Of a stretch of DNA of 64,000 nt, positions 40,146 through 48,676 are shown piece after piece. Each line of letters begins with the position of its first letter. Positions within the stretch are counted from its first letter, which is position 1. Under the pieces are notes generated by a model. The model saw only the letters and a list, made by a program, of their open reading frames with translations. It had not been told where the DNA came from and ran no database searches. This DNA comes from an uncultured Pelagibacteraceae bacterium (GTDB lineage: Bacteria > Pseudomonadota > Alphaproteobacteria > Pelagibacterales > Pelagibacteraceae): positions 50,100 to 114,099 of the forward strand of contig CACPQM010000004.1 of NCBI GenBank assembly GCA_902636075.1, in the 5' to 3' direction. The position numbers were made by a program, and so were the translations under genes.

Positions 40146-40222
40146 TGGTGCGCCTGCTAGGAGTTGAACCCAGAACCTCCTGGTCCGTAGCCAAGCGCTC
40201 TATCCAATTGAGCTACAGGCGC
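40146..40222 (-). tRNA. tRNA-Arg (anticodon ACG), CCA encoded
   Basis: Reverse complement GCGCCTGTAGCTCAATTGGATAGAGCGCTTGGCTACGGACCAGGAGGTTCTGGGTTCAACTCCTAGCAGGCGCACCA folds as a cloverleaf; anticodon loop CTACGGA. Confidence 0.95.
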
Positions 40223-40299
40223 AATTTGTACAGTTTTTATACATAATTAATAATGTAAATTATTTTTTTAGCAAATATTGATATATATATATTACAAAA

Positions 40300-43200
40300 A
40301 TGAATCTAGATTTATTAGTTCCTGATATAGGAGACTTTGAAAATGTTGAAATAATCGAAGTACTTGTAAAAAAGGGGGACAAAATCAATAAAAATGACCC
40401 TGTTGTCACTTTAGAAAGTGATAAATCAAGTGTTGAAGTACCATCCAATTATGGAGGCACAATTGAAACTATAAATGTAAAAATTGGTGATAAAGTTTCA
40501 AAAGGTGATTTGATATTAACTCTGTCTTCAGAAAAAAAAGATGAACATGAGAAAATTACCAAAACTTTAGATGAAAAAATTCCACCTTCAACAGAGAAGT
40601 TAATAAAGGAAGCAGAAACTACTTCAAAATCTGACATAAAAGTTGAAACTAAAGTTATAGAGCCAAAACAAATCAAGCAAACAAGATTAGTTAATGAAGT
40701 TAAAATGGTTAGTAGTAACGATGATATTGATCCTGTTGAAACTAAAGAGTGGCTAGATTCCTTAAGTGCAGTTCTGCAAAATGATGGTTCTGAAAGAGCC
40801 CATTTTTTAATTAAACAATTAATTGATCAGTCTTATAAAGCTGGATCTAAAATTCCTCATACCCAAACTACTCCTTACGTGAATACGATACCACCCGAAG
40901 AAGAAAAAAGATCACCTGGAGACCAAAATATAGAACGTAAGTTAAGATCATTAATTAGATGGAATGCTGCTGCAATGGTAGTAAGAGCAAATAAAAAACA
41001 TCCTGAACTTGGTGGTCACATAGGAACTTTTGCATCAGCTGCAACTTTGTATGATGTTGGAATGAATCATTTTTGGCGAGCAAAAAATAATAAATTCGGA
41101 GGCGATCTAGTATATTTTCAAGGTCATAGTGCACCAGGAATGTATGCAAGAGCTTTTCTTGAGGGAAGATTAAATGAAAAGCAGTTAGATAGATTTAGAC
41201 AAGAAGTACAAACTGGTGGACTTTCATCTTATCCTCATCCTTGGCTAATGCCAAATTTTTGGCAGTTTCCAACAGTCTCAATGGGTATTGGTCCTATGTT
41301 AGCAATATATCAAGCAAGATTTATGAAATACCTAATTAATCGAGGATTAATTAAAGATGAGGGAAGAAAAGTATGGACTTTTCTTGGAGATGGAGAAATG
41401 GATGAACCTGAGTCACTTGGTGCAATTGGTTTAGCGGCGCGTGAAAATTTAGATAATTTAATATTTGTTGTAAACTGCAACTTACAAAGATTAGACGGTC
41501 CAGTAAGAGGAAATGGAAAAATAATTCAAGAATTAGAAGGTATTTTTCGAGGCAGTGGTTGGAACGTTTTAAAAGTTATTTGGGGATCTTATTGGGACTC
41601 ACTTTTAGCAAATGATAAGACAGGACATTTAGTAAAAATTATGAATGAGACCGTAGATGGTGAATATCAAGCATTTAAAGCAAGAAATGGACTGTATGTG
41701 AGAGAAAAGTTTTTTGGCAAATATCCTGAAACTACAGAACTAGTTTCATCAATGTCAGATACTGATATTTGGAGGCTTAATAGAGGTGGCCATGATCCTC
41801 ATAAAGTTTATGCTGCATATGATAAAGCGGTCAATCACAAAGGAAGCCCCACAGTCATAATAGCTAAAACTATAAAAGGTTATGGTATGGGTAAAAGTGG
41901 TGAAAGTGTAAACACTACTCACCAACAAAAGAAATTGGATGTTGACGATTTAATGTATTACAGGGATAGGTTTGATGTTCCTTTAACAGATTCTCAAGTC
42001 AAAAATATTGAATATTTCAAACCAGACGAAAACTCCGAAGAAATTAAATACTTAAAAAAAAGAAGATTAGAACTTGGTGGATATATACCAGAGAGAACAT
42101 CATATTCAAAACCGATTAAAGCTCCAGTTAAAGATATTTTTGATTTTATGAAAAAATCTACTGGCGAAAAAGAAATGTCTACAACAATGGCATTAGTAAG
42201 AATGTTAACTAATCTTTTGAGAGATAAAAATGTTGCACCAAAATTGGTCCCAATTATTCCCGATGAAGCTAGAACATTTGGAATGGAAGGTTTCTTTCAA
42301 AAAATAGGTATTTATGCTCATGAAGGTCAAAAATATGAGCCAGAGGACTCAGCACAACTCTCATCTTATAGAGAAGAGAAAAGTGGTCAGGTATTAGAAG
42401 AAGGTATAACTGAAGCAGGTTCTATGTCATCTTGGATAGCAGCAGGAACAGCATACACCAATCATGATATTGAAATGATACCAATTTATCTTTTCTATTC
42501 TATGTTTGGTTTTCAAAGAATTGGAGATTTTGCTTGGGCTGCAGGAGATAGTCAAGCGAGGGGTTTTTTAATTGGTGCGACTGCGGGAAGAACAACACTT
42601 GCAGGAGAAGGACTTCAACACCAAGATGGTCATAGTCATTTGTTAGCATCAACAATTCCAAACTGCATTTCTTATGATCCAACATTCCATTATGAATTAG
42701 CTGTGATTTTTAGAGAAGGTTTAAGAAGGATGCATGAAAAAAATGAAAATATTTTTTATTATATTACTACAATGAATGAAAATTACTCTCATCCTGAAAT
42801 GCCAAAGGATTGTGAGGATGGAATTCTCAAGGGAATGTACAAAATTCAAGAAACATCAGGTTCTAAAGACGCAAAAATTCAATTATTAGGCTCTGGAACA
42901 ATACTAAGAGAAATGATGGCAGCATCAGAAATTCTCAAAAAAGAATATCAGGTCGATAGTGAAGTTTGGAGTGTTACTAGTTTTAATGAGTTAAGAAAAA
43001 ATGGAATGGAAGTTGAAAGATTTAACCTTCTAAATCCAACAGAAATAAATAAAAAATCATATGTAGAGGAATGTTTAGGCAAACAACAAGGTCCTATCCT
43101 TACAGCCACCGACTATATGAGAATAAATGCTGATCAAATAAGACCTTTTACAAAAAAGAGCTTTTATTCATTAGGTACGGATGGATATGGGAGAAGTGAT

Positions 43201-43365
43201 ACAAGAAAAAACTTAAGAAATTTTTTTGAAGTAGATAAAGAACACATAGTTGCTTATAGCCTTAGTGTTTTAGCAAATGAACAGCTTGTTGCATCAAAGT
43301 ATGCTGAAGATGCATTTAAAAAGTATAAAATTGATAAAAACAAACCCATGCCAACAAAAATGTAA
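40300..43365 (+). CDS. aceE: Pyruvate dehydrogenase E1 (homodimeric type) with N-terminal lipoyl domain
   Basis: N-terminal lipoyl domain (LVPDIGDFENVEIIEVLVKKGDKI...LESDKSSVEVPS); E1 motifs GHIGTFASAATLYDVGMNHFWR, GDGEMDEPESLGAI, NCNLQRLDGPVRGNGKI. Confidence 0.93.
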   Translation: MNLDLLVPDIGDFENVEIIEVLVKKGDKINKNDPVVTLESDKSSVEVPSNYGGTIETINVKIGDKVSKGDLILTLSSEKKDEHEKITKTLDEKIPPSTEKLIKEAETTSKSDIKVETKVIEPKQIKQTRLVNEVKMVSSNDDIDPVETKEWLDSLSAVLQNDGSERAHFLIKQLIDQSYKAGSKIPHTQTTPYVNTIPPEEEKRSPGDQNIERKLRSLIRWNAAAMVVRANKKHPELGGHIGTFASAATLYDVGMNHFWRAKNNKFGGDLVYFQGHSAPGMYARAFLEGRLNEKQLDRFRQEVQTGGLSSYPHPWLMPNFWQFPTVSMGIGPMLAIYQARFMKYLINRGLIKDEGRKVWTFLGDGEMDEPESLGAIGLAARENLDNLIFVVNCNLQRLDGPVRGNGKIIQELEGIFRGSGWNVLKVIWGSYWDSLLANDKTGHLVKIMNETVDGEYQAFKARNGLYVREKFFGKYPETTELVSSMSDTDIWRLNRGGHDPHKVYAAYDKAVNHKGSPTVIIAKTIKGYGMGKSGESVNTTHQQKKLDVDDLMYYRDRFDVPLTDSQVKNIEYFKPDENSEEIKYLKKRRLELGGYIPERTSYSKPIKAPVKDIFDFMKKSTGEKEMSTTMALVRMLTNLLRDKNVAPKLVPIIPDEARTFGMEGFFQKIGIYAHEGQKYEPEDSAQLSSYREEKSGQVLEEGITEAGSMSSWIAAGTAYTNHDIEMIPIYLFYSMFGFQRIGDFAWAAGDSQARGFLIGATAGRTTLAGEGLQHQDGHSHLLASTIPNCISYDPTFHYELAVIFREGLRRMHEKNENIFYYITTMNENYSHPEMPKDCEDGILKGMYKIQETSGSKDAKIQLLGSGTILREMMAASEILKKEYQVDSEVWSVTSFNELRKNGMEVERFNLLNPTEINKKSYVEECLGKQQGPILTATDYMRINADQIRPFTKKSFYSLGTDGYGRSDTRKNLRNFFEVDKEHIVAYSLSVLANEQLVASKYAEDAFKKYKIDKNKPMPTKM

Positions 43366-44292
43366 ATGTCTGATCAATCTAATAAAATATCTGCAAGTCC
43401 AAAAGTTAGAAAATTTGCAAGAGAACTTGGAGTAGATATAAATAATGTTAAAGGAACAGAGAGATCAGGTAGGGTTGTTGAAAAAGATTTAAAAGATTTT
43501 GTCTCATCTAGAATCAATCATCCCCAGAATAATAGTGAAAGACAAAAAGAAAAAATTATTAAAAGCGAATATCAACATTCAGATTTTGGAGAAGTTGAAA
43601 TTAAAGATATTCCTAGAGTAAAAAAAATAGCAGCTCCACATCTTGTAAATTCGTGGACAAACATCCCACATGTAACCAACCATGATGAGGCTGATATTAC
43701 TGAAATGGAAGAATTTAGAAACTCAATAAAAGATAATTTTACAGGAGAAAGAATAAAAATTACTCCTCTTGCATTTATTATTAAAGCATTGGTACTTTCA
43801 CTAAAAAAATTTCCATCATTCAATTCTTCAATTGATGATATTGAAAATGGCAAGATTACTTTAAAAAAATATTTTCATGTTGGTATCGCGGTTGATACTC
43901 AACATGGACTTATGGTTCCTAAAATTAGAGATGCTAATCAAAAAGATATCAATCATTTAAGTGAGGAATTAAAAAAAGTTAGTGATGATTGTAGAAATTT
44001 AAAAATTGATAAAAAAGAGTTCTTTGGAGGATCAATGACTATTACAAGCTTAGGTGGCATAGGTGGTTCATTTTTTACACCAATAATTAACTTTCCAGAG
44101 GTTGCTATACTTGGCGTTGGTAGAAGTTATAAAAAACAGGTATTTATTGATGGTAAATTTGTTCCAAGAACCATGCTTCCACTATCCCTCTCATATGATC
44201 ACAGAATTATAGATGGAGCTGAGGCTGCTAAATTTAACAACGAATTAAAAGACAATCTTGGTTCTAATTTTGCATATAATTTGAGTAAATGA
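43366..44292 (+). CDS. aceF: Dihydrolipoamide acetyltransferase E2 lacking a lipoyl domain
   Basis: Starts directly with the peripheral-subunit-binding domain (ASPKVRKFARELGVDINNVKGTERSGRVVEKDLKDF), then catalytic core with SYDHRIIDGAEAAKF. Confidence 0.92.
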   Translation: MSDQSNKISASPKVRKFARELGVDINNVKGTERSGRVVEKDLKDFVSSRINHPQNNSERQKEKIIKSEYQHSDFGEVEIKDIPRVKKIAAPHLVNSWTNIPHVTNHDEADITEMEEFRNSIKDNFTGERIKITPLAFIIKALVLSLKKFPSFNSSIDDIENGKITLKKYFHVGIAVDTQHGLMVPKIRDANQKDINHLSEELKKVSDDCRNLKIDKKEFFGGSMTITSLGGIGGSFFTPIINFPEVAILGVGRSYKKQVFIDGKFVPRTMLPLSLSYDHRIIDGAEAAKFNNELKDNLGSNFAYNLSK

Positions 44293-45389
44293 TTACTAAA
44301 ATTGAAATACTAACAGATGATGTACAAGTCCACTTTAACGGAGAAAATTCTGAAATTTTTCCTAATATTTGGCTAAGAGATCATGCAAAAGATGAGCAAA
44401 ATTGGGACAAAAGGTCTAGCCAAAGGAAAACATATACAGCAGCATTAGATATAAATTTAAAAGTTAAAAAGGCAGAAATAATTGAAAATGGAAAATATTT
44501 GAGTGTCTCATGGCCTGATTTAGAAAAACCAGTCAAATATTCATTTGAATTTCTAGTTAATAATAAAATTAAAAAGAAAAAAAAAGTAAAATCTAATTTA
44601 AAAATCTGGAAATCTAATGAATTAAAAAAAGAAATTTTTTTAGATTATAATTCAATTTTATCAAATGAAGGATTTAGATATTTTTTGAAAAATCTTCATT
44701 ACTATGGATTTTCAGTAATTAAAAATTGTGAAACCAATTTTAAGTCTGTTAAAACAATTGCAAATAGAATTGGTTACGTAAGAAACTCTATATTTGGAGG
44801 ACTATGGAGTTTTGAGTCAGATGAAAATAAAGCTGATAGCGCATACACTCAAGAGGAACTTAGACCTCACACGGATTCAACATATAGTAATGACGCTCCA
44901 GGATTACAGTTATTACTATGTTGTGAATTTAATGCTAGAGGTGGTGAGTCTATAATGGTTGATGGATTAAAAATAGCAGAAACAATCAAAAAAGAAAACC
45001 AGCTGATGTATGAATTAATGACAAAAATAAATGTTAAGGGAAATTATATCGGTGATGGTGTTTATCTTGAAGCTGAAAGACCAATATTTAAGTTAAATGA
45101 AAATAATGAAATAGTCCAAGTTAGTTTTAATAATTATGATCGAGCACCATTTAGATTTGAAAAAGATTTAACATTAAAGTTTTATGAAGCAATAAAAAAA
45201 TTTGATCTTATTGCTAACAACAAAGAATATCAGTGGCGATATATACTTAAACCTGGAGAACTTCTAATATTCAATAATTGGCGAATACTTCATGGTAGAG
45301 GATCGTTTAATGGAGTTAGAAAAATGTCTGGATGTTATATTAACAAAGAGGATTTTGATAGTTCTTGTAAGTTAAACGGAATAAATTAA
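44289..45389 (+). CDS. Gamma-butyrobetaine dioxygenase/TauD-like Fe(II)/2OG oxygenase
   Basis: N-terminal DUF971-like (FPNIWLRDHAKDEQ) plus ELRPHTDSTYSNDAPGLQLL and NWRILHGRGSF metal-binding motifs. Confidence 0.82.
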   Translation: MITKIEILTDDVQVHFNGENSEIFPNIWLRDHAKDEQNWDKRSSQRKTYTAALDINLKVKKAEIIENGKYLSVSWPDLEKPVKYSFEFLVNNKIKKKKKVKSNLKIWKSNELKKEIFLDYNSILSNEGFRYFLKNLHYYGFSVIKNCETNFKSVKTIANRIGYVRNSIFGGLWSFESDENKADSAYTQEELRPHTDSTYSNDAPGLQLLLCCEFNARGGESIMVDGLKIAETIKKENQLMYELMTKINVKGNYIGDGVYLEAERPIFKLNENNEIVQVSFNNYDRAPFRFEKDLTLKFYEAIKKFDLIANNKEYQWRYILKPGELLIFNNWRILHGRGSFNGVRKMSGCYINKEDFDSSCKLNGIN

Positions 45390-45415
45390 TTAATAAAATT
45401 ATCTAATTAAGTATA

Positions 45416-46300
45416 ATGACAAAATCTCTTTCAATGGTTTGCGCCCTAGTCACAACTTTTATTTGGGGAACAGCCTTCATCGCTCAAGACACAGGTATGG
45501 ATAATATCGGTCCATTAACTTTTAATTCAGCTAGATTTATTGTTGGCTTTTTTACAATATTGCCACTGGCATTATTATTTGAAAGGAAGAAAATTAAACT
45601 AGAAATATTTTCAAAATCAAAACTTTTTATAAAATACCTTGTTTTCATGGGAGTATCACTGTTTTTGGGAACTTTTTTACAACAAGCTGCTCTACAATAT
45701 ACAAATATTGCAAATGCAGCTTTCTTTACAGTGTTTTACGTACCTATAGTTCCGATTTTGTTATTTTTAATCTACTCTAAAAAAGTTCATTGGAGTATAT
45801 GGCCAGCAATTGGTCTTTGTGTATTTGGTGTATACCTTCTAAGTGATTTTTCCAACTCAGAAATTATGTTAGGTGATGGTCTAGTTATATTGTGCTCAGT
45901 ATTTTGGGCTTTGCACATAATTTTTGCAGGTAAATTTATGGAAGAATTTGATATCCCAATGTTTTATGCTGCACTGCAAGCATTATTTGTTGCAACACTT
46001 TCATTAACCTTTTCTTATATTTTTGAAGAAATAAATATTTCAAAAATATTGATGGAAAGTAGTTCCATTCTTTACGCAGGAGCATTATCAGGTGGTATAG
46101 CCTTTACATTACAAATGTATGCACAAAAAAACATAGAGGAGGCACCAGCAGCAATTATTTATTCTCTCGAGGGGGTATTTGCAGCTGTAGCAGGATGGAT
46201 TATTCTCAATCAATTTTTAAGTAATAATAACATGATTGGATGTTTATTGATATTGATTGCAGTAATTTCTTCTCAAATTTCACCTAGTTCTAAAAATTAG
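45416..46300 (+). CDS. EamA/DMT-family transporter
   Basis: ~10 TM segments; FIWGTAFIAQDTGMDNIGPLTFNSARF, EGVFAAVAGWIILNQ. Confidence 0.9.
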   Translation: MTKSLSMVCALVTTFIWGTAFIAQDTGMDNIGPLTFNSARFIVGFFTILPLALLFERKKIKLEIFSKSKLFIKYLVFMGVSLFLGTFLQQAALQYTNIANAAFFTVFYVPIVPILLFLIYSKKVHWSIWPAIGLCVFGVYLLSDFSNSEIMLGDGLVILCSVFWALHIIFAGKFMEEFDIPMFYAALQALFVATLSLTFSYIFEEINISKILMESSSILYAGALSGGIAFTLQMYAQKNIEEAPAAIIYSLEGVFAAVAGWIILNQFLSNNNMIGCLLILIAVISSQISPSSKN

Positions 46301-47064
46301 TTATAAGCAATCACAAAAAGAATTAAAGCAAGAAAAGTTCTGTAATAAACAAAAATATTTAAATTAAAATTTTTTACATAAATTAAAAAATATTTGATTG
46401 TTAAATAAGAAACGATAAATGAAAATATTATTGAATATAAAAATAATATGTTCAAATCTATATTTGCGTTCATCACATCTTTCAAACTAAGTATACTTGC
46501 TCCCGCTAATGCAGGTATTGATAAATAAAAAGATATTTTTGAGGAATCTACTCTATCGAAATTTAAAAACCTTGAAGCTGTAATTATTATACCTGATCTG
46601 CTTACACCAGGTATAACAGCTAAAATTTGAAAAATACCAATGATTAAAATATTTTTTAAACTTAAATTGGTATCAATTTTATTTTTAATACTAAATCGGT
46701 CTGCAATAAACAATAAAATACCAAATATTAAAGTTGTCCATGCGATAACTTTTAAACTTCTTAAATTTTCAATCAGTCCTGAGGTATAAATAAAATAACC
46801 AACAACAACTAATGGCAAAGACCCTAAAATTATAAGTAATAATAAAGACTTATTTCTTAAAATATTTACTAAATCCTTTCTAAAATAAAAAATAATTGCC
46901 AAAAGGGAACCTAAGTGAAGACTGATATCAAGTTGAAGCGAACTAATACTAAAATTCGATATTTTTGATATTATTATAAGATGGGCAGAGGAACTTACTG
47001 GTATAAATTCCGAAAAACCTTGTACAAACGCTAAAATTGATGCTTCTATATATTTTGAAATCAT
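46297..47064 (-). CDS. uppP: Undecaprenyl-diphosphatase
   Basis: FVQGFSEFIPVSSSAHLIII, IPGVSRSGIIITASRFLNFDR. Confidence 0.95.
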   Translation of the reverse strand: MISKYIEASILAFVQGFSEFIPVSSSAHLIIISKISNFSISSLQLDISLHLGSLLAIIFYFRKDLVNILRNKSLLLLIILGSLPLVVVGYFIYTSGLIENLRSLKVIAWTTLIFGILLFIADRFSIKNKIDTNLSLKNILIIGIFQILAVIPGVSRSGIIITASRFLNFDRVDSSKISFYLSIPALAGASILSLKDVMNANIDLNILFLYSIIFSFIVSYLTIKYFLIYVKNFNLNIFVYYRTFLALILFVIAYN

Positions 47065-47117
47065 TAAGGACTCTCAATAGATAGTTAAAAGATTCCCTAA
47101 ATAAGGCAATCATTTAA

Positions 47118-47136
47118 ATGCATATCAACTATGCAT
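47118..47136. promoter_or_regulatory. Palindrome upstream of gltD-gltB (candidate operator)
   Basis: ATGCATA-TCAAC-TATGCAT perfect 7-bp inverted repeat. Confidence 0.4.
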
Positions 47137-47215
47137 AAAATAGAAAATACAGCAAAATCGACGTTTTTAGAAAATATATGTCAGTATATATTACCTAGTA
47201 ATACTTTAAGGATTT

Positions 47216-48676
47216 ATGCTTCTGTTGTATAAGCCGACTCAAATGACAAATAAAATGCTTAAGTTTGTGGATATAGGTCAACAAAATCCACCTAAAAGAG
47301 ATAAATCCCAAAGAAAAGAGGATTTTGGAGAGATTTATCAAGAGTTTATTCATGAAAAAGCTAAAGAACAATCGAGCAGATGCTCACAATGTGGTGTTCC
47401 TTTTTGTCAGGTTCACTGTCCATTAAGTAACAATATACCTGATTGGTTAAAGTTAACTGCAGAGGGGAGGTATGAAGAAGCTTATCATCTATCCCAAAGT
47501 ACCAATAATATGCCGGAAGTTTGTGGAAGAATATGCCCACAAGATAGGTTATGTGAAGGAAACTGTGTAATTGAGCAATCGGGGCACGGAACAGTAACAA
47601 TTGGTTCAGTTGAAAAATATTTAACTGATAAAGCTTGGGAAAATGGCTGGGTAAAACCAATAAATGTAAAAATTGAAAATGAACAAAGTGTTGGAATTAT
47701 TGGAGCAGGCCCCGCAGGATTAGCTTGTGGTGAAGAATTACGTAAAAAGGGATATCAAATAACAATATATGATCGGTATGACAGAGCAGGTGGATTGTTA
47801 ATATATGGAATACCAAATTTTAAATTAGAAAAACATGTGGTTGAAAGAAGAATTAAACTTTTAAAAGAAGGTGGAATAAAATTTGTTCATAATTTTGAGG
47901 TTGGTAAAGACTCTACATTGAAAGAATTACAATCAAAACATGATGCCTTATTAATTTCAACAGGTGTTTACAAAGCAAGAGAGGTTAACTTACCTGGAAA
48001 TGATCTAAGTAATATTTTTCCTGCAATGGAATTCTTAACAGCTTCAAACAAAAAAGGCCTAGGTGATAAAGTCGAAATGTTTGATAACGGAACATTAAAT
48101 GCTGAAGGTAAAGATGTAGTAGTAATTGGTGGTGGAGACACGGCAATGGACTGTGTAAGAACATCAGTAAGACAAAAAGCCAAATCTGTAAAATGCCTTT
48201 ACAGAAGAGATAGAGAAAATATGCCTGGATCAGCGAGAGAAGTAGGAAATGCTGAGGAGGAAGGTGTAGAATTTATTTGGTTAAGTAATCCAAAAGAGTT
48301 TAGAGGAACTAATAAAGTAAATAGTATTATTGTAGATAAAATGAAATTAACAGATCCAGATGAAAGTGGCAGAAGAAGACCTGTTGCAGAAGTAAACTCA
48401 GAATTTGAAATTAATGCAGATCTCGTTATTAAATCTTTAGGTTTTGATCCAGAAGATTTACCAGTTCTATTTCAGGAACCTCGATTACAAGTTTCACAGT
48501 GGGGAACAATAAAAGCAGACTTTGATACCTTGGAAACTAGTATACCGGGTGTGTTTGCGGCTGGAGATATAGTAAGAGGAGCTTCATTAGTTGTATGGGC
48601 CATTAAAGATGGTAGAGATGCTGCGACTTCAATCGAAAGCTATCTTCAATCAAAACAAAAAATGAAAGTTGCATAA
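47216..48676 (+). CDS. gltD: Glutamate synthase small subunit
   Basis: CSQCGVPFCQVHCPLSNNIPDWL, GAGPAGLACGEELRKKGY; true start may be MTNKMLKF or MLKF slightly downstream. Confidence 0.95.
   Translation: MLLLYKPTQMTNKMLKFVDIGQQNPPKRDKSQRKEDFGEIYQEFIHEKAKEQSSRCSQCGVPFCQVHCPLSNNIPDWLKLTAEGRYEEAYHLSQSTNNMPEVCGRICPQDRLCEGNCVIEQSGHGTVTIGSVEKYLTDKAWENGWVKPINVKIENEQSVGIIGAGPAGLACGEELRKKGYQITIYDRYDRAGGLLIYGIPNFKLEKHVVERRIKLLKEGGIKFVHNFEVGKDSTLKELQSKHDALLISTGVYKAREVNLPGNDLSNIFPAMEFLTASNKKGLGDKVEMFDNGTLNAEGKDVVVIGGGDTAMDCVRTSVRQKAKSVKCLYRRDRENMPGSAREVGNAEEEGVEFIWLSNPKEFRGTNKVNSIIVDKMKLTDPDESGRRRPVAEVNSEFEINADLVIKSLGFDPEDLPVLFQEPRLQVSQWGTIKADFDTLETSIPGVFAAGDIVRGASLVVWAIKDGRDAATSIESYLQSKQKMKVA

Noticed and set aside
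47361-47660. 99-aa antisense ORF within gltD
   Set aside because: Entirely inside a conserved CDS on the opposite strand, composition typical of a shadow ORF, no RBS or family similarity recognised.
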